Assembly: GCA_039934375.1 (NCBI GenBank)
Contig: JBDTMH010000087.1
Coordinates: 1 to 16,384, forward strand
DNA: 16,384 bases
Direction of reading: 5' to 3'
Source of the DNA: CAISIP01 sp039934375
Lineage (GTDB): Bacteria; Pseudomonadota; Gammaproteobacteria; Burkholderiales; Burkholderiaceae_C
Shown here: positions 6,760 through 13,386 of the stretch, one piece after another
How positions within the stretch are numbered: the stretch's first letter is position 1
Layout of the letters: each line of letters begins with the position of its first letter
Notes under the pieces: generated by a model
Database searches by the model: none
What the model was told of the DNA's origin: nothing
What the model saw: only the letters and a program-made list of their open reading frames with translations
Translations under genes and position numbers: made by a program

Positions 6760-8744
6760 TGTGCCTGCAGCAGCTTTTGCTCGGCAATCGACAGGTTTTC
6801 CGGTCGACCCGACAACACCAGCGTGTCGCCGTCTTCGAGTTGCGTGTCGTCGGCGGCCTGCATGCTGCGGCCATTGTTGCGGCGCAGGTTGACGACCCGC
6901 ACGCCCAAGGCGTGCAATGCGAGGTTGCCCAGCGGTTGACCGACCGACCGGGCGCCCAGCGGCAAGGTGAACGAGGCGAGTCGTTCGTGTTGCAGTTCGT
7001 CCACCGAATCGTCGTCCGCGCCATGAAAATAGCCGCGCAGCAGGTTGTAGCGCGCATCGCGCTGGTTCTGCACCACGCGGATCACCCGACGCATCGGAAC
7101 ACCGACCAGGGCCAGCGCATGGCTGGCCAGCATCAGCGAGCCTTCGATGGCTTCCGGCACCACTTCGGCCGCACCCGCCAGACGCAGCCGTTCGATGTCG
7201 ATGTCGTCCCGGGTTCGCACGATCACCGGAACCTGGGGCGCATGGGTGCGGGCGTGGTCCAGCACCTTCAAGGCCCCTTGCACCTCGACATACGTGATGA
7301 CCAGCGCACTGGCGCGCGACAGGCCGGCGGCCATCAGCGCCTGCAGCCGAGCGGCATCACCGAATACGACGGAATCACCGGCAGCGGCGGCCTGGCGTAC
7401 CCGGTCCGGATCGAGGTCGAGTGCCATGTACGGAATGCTCTCGCCTTCCAGCATTCGGGCCAGGTTCTGGCCACAGCGGCCATAGCCGCAGATGATCACG
7501 TGCTTGTTGGAGTTGATCGACTTGCGCGCGATCGTTGTCATCTGCAGCGACTGCTGCAGCCAGTCGCTCGACACCAGCTTCATGACAATGCGGTTGCTGT
7601 ACATGATGATGAACGGCGTGGCCAGCATCGACAGCACCATGCTGGCCAGGATCGGGTTGAGCAGCGCCGGCGGCACCAACGCGTTCTGCTGTGCCAGCGT
7701 CAGCAGCACGAAGCCGAATTCACCGGCCTGAGCCAGATACAGGCCGGTGCGCAGCGATATGCCCCACGACGAGCCCAGGCCCTTGGCCAGCAGTGTGACC
7801 AGCACGGCCTTGAACAGCACCGGCACGGTGACCAGCAGCAGTACCAGTGGCCAGCGTTCGAGCACCAGACGCCAGTCCAGCAACATGCCGATACTGATGA
7901 AGAACAGGCCCAGCAGCACGTCGTGAAACGGACGAATGTCGGTTTCCACCTGGTGCTTGTATTCGGTCTCGGATATCAGCATGCCGGCGATGAAGGCGCC
8001 CAGCGCCAGGCTCAAGCCCACCATTTCAGTGACCCAGGCCAGACCCAGCGTGATCAGCAGCAGGTTGAGCACAAACAACTCTTCGCTCTTGCGTCGGGCG
8101 ACCAAGGTCAGCCACCAGCGCATCACGTGTTGTCCGCCGACCAGCAAGACCGCGATCAGCACGGTCGCCTTGATCGCGGCCAGACCCAGTTCCATCGCCA
8201 GTGCCTCGCCGGTGGCACCCAACGCGGGGATCAGCACCAGCAAGGGAACCACGGCCAGATCCTGGAACAGCAGCACACCCATGACCCGCTTGCCGTGCTC
8301 CGATTCCAATTCCATCCGCTCGACCATCAGCTTGACGACAATCGCCGTACTGCTCATGGCCAGCGCGCTGGACAAGGCCAGCGCGGTCTGCCAGTTGATG
8401 GCCCAGAACCGGGGAATTGCCCAGGCCAGCGCCAGCGTACCCAGAGTGCCGATCAACATGGTGATCGATACCTGGAACAGGCCGAGTCCGAAAACATGGC
8501 TGCGCATCGAGCGCAGCTTGGCGAGGTTGAATTCGAGCCCGATCACGAACATCAGGAACACCACGCCGAATTCCCCGAGATGGCGCACGCCCTCGGAATT
8601 TTCGGCCAGCGCCAGCGCGTTCGGGCCGATGATCACGCCGACCGCGAGGTAACCCAACATCGGCGGCAACTTGAGCGTCCGGCAGATCACCACGCCCAGC
8701 ACGGCTGCCAGCAGGTAGACCAAGGTGAGATCGAGTGCGCCCAT
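6756..8744 (-). CDS. CPA2-family cation:proton antiporter (KefB/YbaL-like)
   Basis: An inner-membrane monovalent cation:proton antiporter or glutathione-gated-type K+ efflux protein of the CPA2 family. 662 residues: about 12 hydrophobic segments in residues 1-390 (for example LGYLAVGVIIGPNALAL and GVVFLMFVIGLEF, both hallmarks of the family), then a TrkA-N/RCK domain from about residue 414 with the nucleotide-binding GYGRCGQNLA, and a TrkA-C domain at the C-terminus (about 575-655, ending GDTLVLSGRPENL). RCK domains gate the channel through NAD(H), nucleotides or ions. The ATG at 8744 has AGGA almost touching it. No KefF/KefG-type ancillary oxidoreductase lies beside it, so ion specificity and gating cannot be assigned. 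Confidence 0.93.
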   Translation of the reverse strand: MGALDLTLVYLLAAVLGVVICRTLKLPPMLGYLAVGVIIGPNALALAENSEGVRHLGEFGVVFLMFVIGLEFNLAKLRSMRSHVFGLGLFQVSITMLIGTLGTLALAWAIPRFWAINWQTALALSSALAMSSTAIVVKLMVERMELESEHGKRVMGVLLFQDLAVVPLLVLIPALGATGEALAMELGLAAIKATVLIAVLLVGGQHVMRWWLTLVARRKSEELFVLNLLLITLGLAWVTEMVGLSLALGAFIAGMLISETEYKHQVETDIRPFHDVLLGLFFISIGMLLDWRLVLERWPLVLLLVTVPVLFKAVLVTLLAKGLGSSWGISLRTGLYLAQAGEFGFVLLTLAQQNALVPPALLNPILASMVLSMLATPFIIMYSNRIVMKLVSSDWLQQSLQMTTIARKSINSNKHVIICGYGRCGQNLARMLEGESIPYMALDLDPDRVRQAAAAGDSVVFGDAARLQALMAAGLSRASALVITYVEVQGALKVLDHARTHAPQVPVIVRTRDDIDIERLRLAGAAEVVPEAIEGSLMLASHALALVGVPMRRVIRVVQNQRDARYNLLRGYFHGADDDSVDELQHERLASFTLPLGARSVGQPLGNLALHALGVRVVNLRRNNGRSMQAADDTQLEDGDTLVLSGRPENLSIAEQKLLQAQ

Positions 8745-8793
8745 TCCTGAATACTAGCAAGAGAAGTGTCGGGCGCGCCGATAATGTCCGGCG

Positions 8794-9795
8794 ATGAACG
8801 CACTATCTTCTCCAGCCACCCGACTCGATGCCGACCAGGCGATCCGGTTGGCGCGCGAGACCTTCGATATCGAGGTAGGTGCGATACAGGGATTGCGCCG
8901 CCGGCTCGATGACGCGTTTGTGCGGGTGCTTCGGGCCATCCTGGAGGTGCGCGGCCGGGTGGTCGTGATGGGCATGGGCAAGAGCGGCCACATCGGGCGC
9001 AAGATGGCGGCTACGCTGGCATCCACTGGAACCCCGGCGCTGTTTGTGCACACCGGCGAGGCCACCCATGGAGATCTCGGCATGATCCGGGGGGACGATC
9101 TGCTGGTGGTGATCTCCAACAGCGGAGAGTCCGCCGAACTCAGTGCCATCCTGCCCGCCATCAAGCGTCAGGGGGCCATGCTGGTGGCGATGACTGGGCA
9201 GCTGGATTCGACGTTGGCGCGCCACGCCGATATCGTGCTGGATTGCAGTGTCGAAAAGGAGGCCTGTCCGCTCAATCTCGCACCGACCGCGAGCACGGTG
9301 GCGCAGCTGGCGATGGGTGATGCCCTCGCAGTGGCCTTGCTCGATGCGCGCGGCTTCAAGGCCGAAGACTTTGCCCGCTCTCATCCCGGCGGTGCCTTGG
9401 GGCGCAAGTTGCTGACGCACGTGCGTGACGTGATGCGTACCGGCACGTCGATACCGCGCATCGGACCGGATGCCGGCCTGAGCGATGTGATGCGCGAGAT
9501 GAGTGGCAAGGGCCTGGGGGCCGTCGCGATCGTCGACGCGCAGGATCGTCTGCTGGGGATCTTCACCGACGGTGACTTGCGCCGGCTGGTTGAGAAAGGC
9601 ACGGATCTGCGCGTGGTCACGGCCCGGCAGGTCATGACCGCCGGGCCACGCACGGTGGCGCCGCAGGCCCTGGCCGTCGATGCCGTCGACGCGATGGAGC
9701 GCCATCGCATCACCAGCGTGCTGGTGGTCGATGAGACCGGCGCATTGTGTGGTGCGCTCAACAGCAACGACCTGATGCGCGCGAAAGTCATTTGA
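8794..9795 (+). CDS. kdsD: D-arabinose-5-phosphate isomerase
   Basis: Interconverts ribulose-5-phosphate and arabinose-5-phosphate, the first step to Kdo in lipopolysaccharide. The 333-residue product has an N-terminal SIS sugar-isomerase domain (GMGKSGHIGRK from residue 60, ISNSGESAEL, EACPLNLAPTAST, SHPGGALGRKLL) followed by two CBS domains (about 205-330), the usual KdsD/KpsF/GutQ architecture. Adjacency to kdsC and lptC favours KdsD over the paralogs. It is divergent from the antiporter with only 49 bases between; no convincing ribosome-binding site precedes the ATG, and GATAAT at 8780-8785 is the only -10-like element seen. Confidence 0.96.
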   Translation: MNALSSPATRLDADQAIRLARETFDIEVGAIQGLRRRLDDAFVRVLRAILEVRGRVVVMGMGKSGHIGRKMAATLASTGTPALFVHTGEATHGDLGMIRGDDLLVVISNSGESAELSAILPAIKRQGAMLVAMTGQLDSTLARHADIVLDCSVEKEACPLNLAPTASTVAQLAMGDALAVALLDARGFKAEDFARSHPGGALGRKLLTHVRDVMRTGTSIPRIGPDAGLSDVMREMSGKGLGAVAIVDAQDRLLGIFTDGDLRRLVEKGTDLRVVTARQVMTAGPRTVAPQALAVDAVDAMERHRITSVLVVDETGALCGALNSNDLMRAKVI

Positions 9796-10340
9796 TGCTG
9801 CCGGCACTCAGCTTTCCGCCGCAATTGCTGCTCAAGGCACAAGGCATCCGTGTGGCCTTCTTTGATGTCGACGGTGTGCTGACCGATGGCGGTCTGTACT
9901 TCTCGGCCCGCGGCGAGACGGTCAAGCGTTTTCACGTACTCGATGGCCACGGCATCAAGCTTTTGCGATCTGCCGGCATTGTGCCGGTCGTGATCACTGG
10001 TCGAGACGCCAAGGCCTTGCGGGTTCGCCTCAAGGCCTTGGGTATTGACGAGGCCCATTTTGCGGTCAGCGACAAGCATGCGGTAGCGCGAGCCAGCCTG
10101 CAGAAGCTGGATCTGGACTGGCAACAGGCCGCCGTCATCGGTGACGACTGGCCCGATCTTGCGCTGATGCAGCGCTGCCGCTTCTCGGCGGCGCCACCCA
10201 ATGCCCATGACGAAGTGCTGGCCGCGGTCGACCATGTAACGCGCCGGCCGGGGGGTCAGGGCGCGGCGCGGGAATTCTGCGATCTGCTGCTGATTGCCGC
10301 TGGCTGTTACAGCCGACTGCTCGAGAACGCGTGCGCATGA
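9795..10340 (+). CDS. kdsC: 3-deoxy-D-manno-octulosonate 8-phosphate phosphatase
   Basis: A HAD-superfamily phosphatase that releases Kdo from Kdo-8-phosphate. 181 residues, the normal size for this capless HAD enzyme. Seen: motif I FFDVDGVLTDGG (nucleophile Asp24, acid/base Asp26), motif II VVITGRDAKALR, a conserved VSDKHAV lysine, and motif III VIGDDWPDLALM. The ATG overlaps the kdsD stop by one base (TGATG); its own stop overlaps the lptC start (ATGA). It catalyses the step two enzymes after KdsD in the same pathway. Confidence 0.97.
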   Translation: MLPALSFPPQLLLKAQGIRVAFFDVDGVLTDGGLYFSARGETVKRFHVLDGHGIKLLRSAGIVPVVITGRDAKALRVRLKALGIDEAHFAVSDKHAVARASLQKLDLDWQQAAVIGDDWPDLALMQRCRFSAAPPNAHDEVLAAVDHVTRRPGGQGAAREFCDLLLIAAGCYSRLLENACA

Positions 10341-10966
10341 TCCGCGTCATGCTGCTCGTCTGGGACCGTTTGTCCATCTACCTGCCGATTGCGGTGATGG
10401 GCCTGATGGCCTTGGGCACCTACTGGCTGGTGCAGAATTCGCCCAAACCGGTAGCGGCGGCGACGGAGCGGCCGGTGCGCTCGGATCCGGACTATTTCAT
10501 GAAGGATTTTTCGGTCACGACGTTTGTCGAGGGTGGCCGATTGACGAGCGAGGTGTTCGGTGCAGCGGCACGACATTTTCCCGATACCGACACCGTGGAA
10601 ATCGACAAGGTCCGGATTCGCAGCTTTGATGACCAAGGCCGGCTGACGACGGCGACCGCCAACCGGGCATTGACCAACGGCGACGCAACCATTGTCGAAC
10701 TGTTCGGCAATGCGCTGCTGATTCGCGACGCGCAGACAGACAAGGCCGGAACCCTGTTGCCCCGGATCGAATTTCGCGGCGAGTATCTGCATGCCAACAC
10801 CGATACCGAGCGCGTGACCTCAAACAAGCCGGTTGAATTGCGCCGCGGCAATGACGTCTTTGTCGGTGACAACATGGACTACGACAACGTCAAGCAGATC
10901 ATGGTGATGCAGGGCCGGGTCAAGGGGCTGATCGTGCCGGACAAGCCACCCAAGGGCAAGCCCTGA
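10337..10966 (+). CDS. lptC: LPS export ABC transporter periplasmic protein LptC
   Basis: LptC, anchored in the inner membrane, receives lipopolysaccharide from LptB2FG and passes it to LptA. 209 residues: a single N-terminal transmembrane helix (about 14-32) and a periplasmic beta-jellyroll with features of the family (PDYFMKDFSVTTF, GRLTSEVFG, IEFRGEYLHANTDTERVTSNKPV). The start is ATG 10337 in an ATGA overlap with kdsC; a GTG at 10331 would add two residues. In most related genomes lptA and lptB follow directly; here the next gene is a dehydrogenase, 7 bases downstream. Confidence 0.93.
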   Translation: MIRVMLLVWDRLSIYLPIAVMGLMALGTYWLVQNSPKPVAAATERPVRSDPDYFMKDFSVTTFVEGGRLTSEVFGAAARHFPDTDTVEIDKVRIRSFDDQGRLTTATANRALTNGDATIVELFGNALLIRDAQTDKAGTLLPRIEFRGEYLHANTDTERVTSNKPVELRRGNDVFVGDNMDYDNVKQIMVMQGRVKGLIVPDKPPKGKP

Positions 10967-10973
10967 ACCGCGC

Positions 10974-11750
10974 ATGACTCCGCTGGTATTCATCACCGGG
11001 GCCTCCAGCGGCATCGGGCAGGCGCTTGCCTGGCGCTTTCACCAGGCTGGTTACCGGCTGGCGCTGGTGGCGCGGCGCACGGAAGCGATCCGCGCGTGGG
11101 CTGTGCAGGCAGGCATTGCGGCGCAAGACGTGCGGGTCTACGCAGCCGATGTGGCCGTGACCGACAGCATCGTCGCGGCTGGACAGGCATGCCTGCAGGA
11201 ATGGGGCATTCCCGACGTGGTGATTGCCGCGGCCGGAATCAGCGTCGGCATCGATACCGCCGTGCGTCGGGATCTGGACGTGATGGCGCAACTGCTGGCC
11301 GTCAACAATGTGGGCATGGCCGCTACCTTCCATCCGTTTATAGACGCCATGCGAAATCGCGGTTCCGGCGTGTTGGTCGGGCTTGCCAGTGTCAATGGCA
11401 TACGTGGCTTTCCGGGGCATGGCGCTTATTGCGCCAGCAAGGCCGCGGTGATCGGATACTGTGAATCCCTGCGCGGCGAATTGCGTTCGTCCGGCGTACG
11501 CGTCGTGACGATCAGCCCGGGTTATGTGGACACGCCGCTCACGCGTGGCAACCGCTATCGGATGCCGTTCCTGATGTCGGCCCGTGCGTTTGCGGAGTGC
11601 GCATTTGTCACCATCGAGCGCGGGGTCAGCTACCGGGTGATTCCGTGGCAAATGGGGGTGGTGGCCAAAGTGTTGCGGATGTTGCCCAATGCGCTGTTCG
11701 ACCGTCTGTTCGCGGGTCGGCCGCGCAAGCAGCGCGTGGACGGTTCCTGA
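10974..11750 (+). CDS. Short-chain dehydrogenase/reductase (SDR)
   Basis: A 258-residue classical SDR. Seen: the Rossmann dinucleotide-binding motif TGASSGIG (8-15), an Arg-rich stretch after beta-2 (VARRTEAIRAW) that suggests NADP preference, AAAGIS, NNVG, and catalytic Ser139, Tyr152 and Lys156 (YCASK). The C-terminal segment (about 205-258) has a hydrophobic stretch and a basic tail, which may give membrane association. The substrate cannot be told from sequence. It sits 7 bases after lptC as the last gene of the kdsD cluster and is followed by a terminator, so it is probably co-transcribed with LPS genes; a role in envelope lipid chemistry is only a guess. Confidence 0.92.
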   Translation: MTPLVFITGASSGIGQALAWRFHQAGYRLALVARRTEAIRAWAVQAGIAAQDVRVYAADVAVTDSIVAAGQACLQEWGIPDVVIAAAGISVGIDTAVRRDLDVMAQLLAVNNVGMAATFHPFIDAMRNRGSGVLVGLASVNGIRGFPGHGAYCASKAAVIGYCESLRGELRSSGVRVVTISPGYVDTPLTRGNRYRMPFLMSARAFAECAFVTIERGVSYRVIPWQMGVVAKVLRMLPNALFDRLFAGRPRKQRVDGS

Positions 11751-11784
11751 GCGCTCTCCACGCGGTTCGCAAAAGCGCCAAGCA

Positions 11785-11806
11785 AAAAGGGCCCGAAGGC
11801 CCTTTT
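11785..11806. terminator. Bidirectional intrinsic terminator
   Basis: A perfect stem GGGCC/GGCCC (11789-11793 with 11798-11802) has a CGAA loop and is flanked by A-run 11784-11788 and T-run 11803-11806. These pair too, extending the helix and giving a U-run on both strands. It lies between the convergent SDR and RRM genes and can end both transcripts. Confidence 0.9.
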
Positions 11807-11844
11807 GTGTTGAACGGCATCACACACGTGATGCCATTGGCAGA

Positions 11845-12267
11845 TCAGTAGCTGCTACGACCACCGCCGTAACCGCCGCCACCGCTGCGGCCACCACCAC
11901 CACCGCCGCCGCCGTAACCGCCGCCGCCGCCGCTGCGGCCACCACCGCCACCGCCGCCGTAACCGCCGCCGCCGCCACCACCACCGAAGCCGCCGCCACC
12001 GCTACGGGGAGGACGTGGCTCCATCGGACGGGCTTCGTTGACAACCAGACCACGGCCGCCATATTGCTGGCCGTTCATCGCGCTGATGGCTGCTTGCGCT
12101 TCCGCTTCGCTGCCCATTTCGACGAAACCGAAACCTTTTGAGCGGCCCGTGTCACGCTCCATCATGACTTTTGCGCTGGAGACTGAACCATGGGCCGCAA
12201 AAGCTTGCTGGAGGTCTTCGTCGCGGAAGGAATAGGGCAGATTGCCCACGTAAAGTTTGTTGCCCAT
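11845..12267 (-). CDS. Glycine-rich RRM RNA-binding protein
   Basis: A 140-residue single RNA-recognition-motif protein. Seen: RNP2 LYVGNL (5-10) and RNP1 KGFGFVEM (44-51), which carry the aromatic residues that stack on RNA, then a Gly/Arg/Ser/Tyr tail (89-140) of GGGG, RSGGGG and GYGGG units. The architecture matches the small RRM proteins of cyanobacteria and proteobacteria, several of which are cold-induced; the function here is inferred. The ATG at 12267 has a strong AGGAG (12278-12274) and starts with MGNKLYVGNLPYS; an in-frame ATG at 12324 lies in the leader and is unlikely. Its mRNA leader is long and structured. Confidence 0.93.
   Translation of the reverse strand: MGNKLYVGNLPYSFRDEDLQQAFAAHGSVSSAKVMMERDTGRSKGFGFVEMGSEAEAQAAISAMNGQQYGGRGLVVNEARPMEPRPPRSGGGGFGGGGGGGGYGGGGGGGRSGGGGGYGGGGGGGGRSGGGGYGGGRSSY
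11848..12003 (-). repeat. Gly-codon repeat tract encoding the RRM protein tail
   Basis: GGN-rich imperfect repeats (CCG/CCA triplets on the plus strand), interrupted by Tyr and Arg-Ser codons, encode the low-complexity glycine tail. The repeat stays in frame throughout. Such tracts can change length by slippage. Confidence 0.85.
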
Positions 12268-12270
12268 TAA

Positions 12271-12306
12271 GGACTCCTGAAAATGACTCAAAACGCGATG
12301 GAGTCC
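12271..12306 (-). promoter_or_regulatory. Stem sequestering the Shine-Dalgarno of the RRM gene
   Basis: GGACTCC (mRNA 12306-12300) is perfectly complementary to GGAGTCC (12277-12271), which contains most of the AGGAG ribosome-binding site. The 7-bp stem has a 22-nt loop and ends 3 bases before the ATG. Pairing would hide the site. The complementarity is seen directly; a regulatory role is inferred. Confidence 0.5.
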
Positions 12307-12375
12307 GATAACCGCAATCAACAAACCAATGAAGAATTAAAGCAGACGCGAAAACTGACTAATCACCGCAAACTC

Positions 12376-12397
12376 GTATTGCCATTTTTGGCAATAC
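12376..12397 (-). promoter_or_regulatory. Perfect hairpin at the 5' end of the RRM leader
   Basis: A 9-bp perfect inverted repeat GTATTGCCA / TGGCAATAC has a 4-base loop. It falls immediately after the predicted transcription start (about 12398), so it would cap the mRNA 5' end. No U-run follows on the minus strand, so it is not a standard terminator for the upstream anti-sigma gene. It could instead be an operator for a dimeric repressor. Confidence 0.55.
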
Positions 12398-12404
12398 CGG
12401 GCGA

Positions 12405-12432
12405 ATTATGCGCCATCTTCGAAATATTGCAA
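12405..12432 (-). promoter_or_regulatory. Candidate promoter of the RRM gene
   Basis: TTGCAA (12432-12427) and CATAAT (12410-12405) are separated by 16 bases on the minus strand; matches to sigma-70 consensus are 4 of 6 and 5 of 6. The predicted start near 12398 leaves a leader of about 131 nt before the ATG at 12267. The region is AT-rich compared with its surroundings. Confidence 0.55.
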
Positions 12433-12492
12433 TTATTTTCTTGACATGGAGATTTGCGGCCGAATCGTTCATGAGGCCGCTATTTCCAAGGG

Positions 12493-12702
12493 TTAACCCT
12501 CGTTTTCGGCGTCCTCTGCGGCGTAGTTGCGCCACTGCTGCATCGCATTACGCATGGTCAGCAACTGGCGCTCGAAATTCGGACAAGTCTTGCAGGCCAT
12601 CAGGTGCAGGCGCACCTTGACCCGATCCGGCAGGCTGATCAGCCGGTCTTCGTTGGCGATCAGCAAGGCTGCGGCTTCCTTGCAAGAGGGCATGAACAAC
12701 AT
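12493..12702 (-). CDS. Small zinc-type (zf-HC2) anti-sigma factor
   Basis: A 69-residue soluble protein with the zinc anti-sigma pattern His33-x3-Cys37-x2-Cys40 (HLMACKTC) and an N-terminal Cys7 in a PSCKEAAALL helix, together a plausible Cys/His zinc site. It has no transmembrane segment, so it would act in the cytoplasm. The ATG at 12702 overlaps the sigma-factor stop by one base (TGATG), so the pair is translationally coupled; ATG 12693 (MPSCKEA) is an alternative start. By position and motif it is the partner of the sigma factor. The sensed signal is unknown; redox is possible for this motif type. Confidence 0.82.
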   Translation of the reverse strand: MLFMPSCKEAAALLIANEDRLISLPDRVKVRLHLMACKTCPNFERQLLTMRNAMQQWRNYAAEDAENEG

Positions 12703-13292
12703 CAGCGCGAACCCGATCGGCCTCCAAACCAGTTCAACTCCAGACACTCGCGCAGCCGCAGTCGGGCGCGGTGCAAGGTTACGTAAAGGTTGGTCGACGA
12801 CAAGCCCATTTCATTACAAATCTCCTCGCTCGACAGCTCCAGCCATTCACGCATCAGGAATGCCCGGCCCATTGCAGGTGGCATCTTTTCGGTACAGGCC
12901 TCAAGCACGGTCATGAACTGCCGTGATTGCAGGTCCTGCTCCGGATTGCCCCAGTCGGCTGGCGGGTGCATGAAATGGCCATTGGCGCGGAACACCAGTC
13001 CGTCGAGAACGTCCTCGGATGCGCTGCCTTCGGCATGGATGTCAACGGCAACCGTTCGGGCGTTGTGCCGAAAGACGTCCATGACCTTGTGCTTCAGGAT
13101 GCCGACCAGCCAGGTCTTGAGTTGGGAGCGGTTTGCGAAACCCTGGGGTTTGTTCAGCGCGGCCAGCAAGGTCTCCGAAACCGCATCTTCGGCCCAGCTC
13201 TCATTGCGCAACTGCAGCCGCGCGAACTTCAGCAGGTAGCCGCGATGTGCAACCAGCTGTTGTTCGAAGGAAACGGCAGGGCTCGCGACCAT
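12702..13292 (-). CDS. ECF-type RNA polymerase sigma factor
   Basis: A 196-residue sigma-70 family factor with only regions 2 and 4. Region 2 lies at about 17-80 (LKFARLQLRNESWAEDAVSETLLAAL, and the region 2.3/2.4-like TWLVGILKHKVMDVFR). Region 4 lies at about 130-188 (MPPAMGRAFLMREWLELSSEEICNEMGLSSTNLYVTLHRARLRLRE), where the helix-turn-helix reads the -35. The start is ATG 13292 (MVASPAVSFEQQL), since homologous sequence begins there; upstream codons are Arg-rich and unlikely. No clear ribosome-binding site is seen. TACAAT at 13309-13304 (minus strand) could be a -10 giving a nearly leaderless mRNA. It lies 94 bases after amt on the same strand. Confidence 0.9.
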   Translation of the reverse strand: MVASPAVSFEQQLVAHRGYLLKFARLQLRNESWAEDAVSETLLAALNKPQGFANRSQLKTWLVGILKHKVMDVFRHNARTVAVDIHAEGSASEDVLDGLVFRANGHFMHPPADWGNPEQDLQSRQFMTVLEACTEKMPPAMGRAFLMREWLELSSEEICNEMGLSSTNLYVTLHRARLRLRECLELNWFGGRSGSR

Positions 13293-13386
13293 GGTGTGGC
13301 CGAATTGTAGGGTTGTGCCTGGCGCTAGCGCGAGTCGCCGCCGCCGCCGGGGCTCACCTGCGACACGGCGTGGCAACGACCGGCAG

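Noticed and set aside
6759..8750. 663-codon open frame on the plus strand opposite the antiporter gene
   Set aside because: It is the exact antisense of a clear CPA2 antiporter; its Gln/His-rich composition is what the complement of membrane-protein codons gives at high GC.
11848..12003. Periodic repeats that could suggest a CRISPR or satellite
   Set aside because: They are in-frame Gly codons of the RRM protein tail, with no spacers of constant length.
12268..12324. N-terminal extension of the RRM protein from ATG 12324
   Set aside because: The strong AGGAG is at the correct distance from ATG 12267, and the RRM fold begins there.
12441..12446. Consensus TTGACA on the plus strand
   Set aside because: No matching -10 at 16-18 bases and no plus-strand gene downstream.
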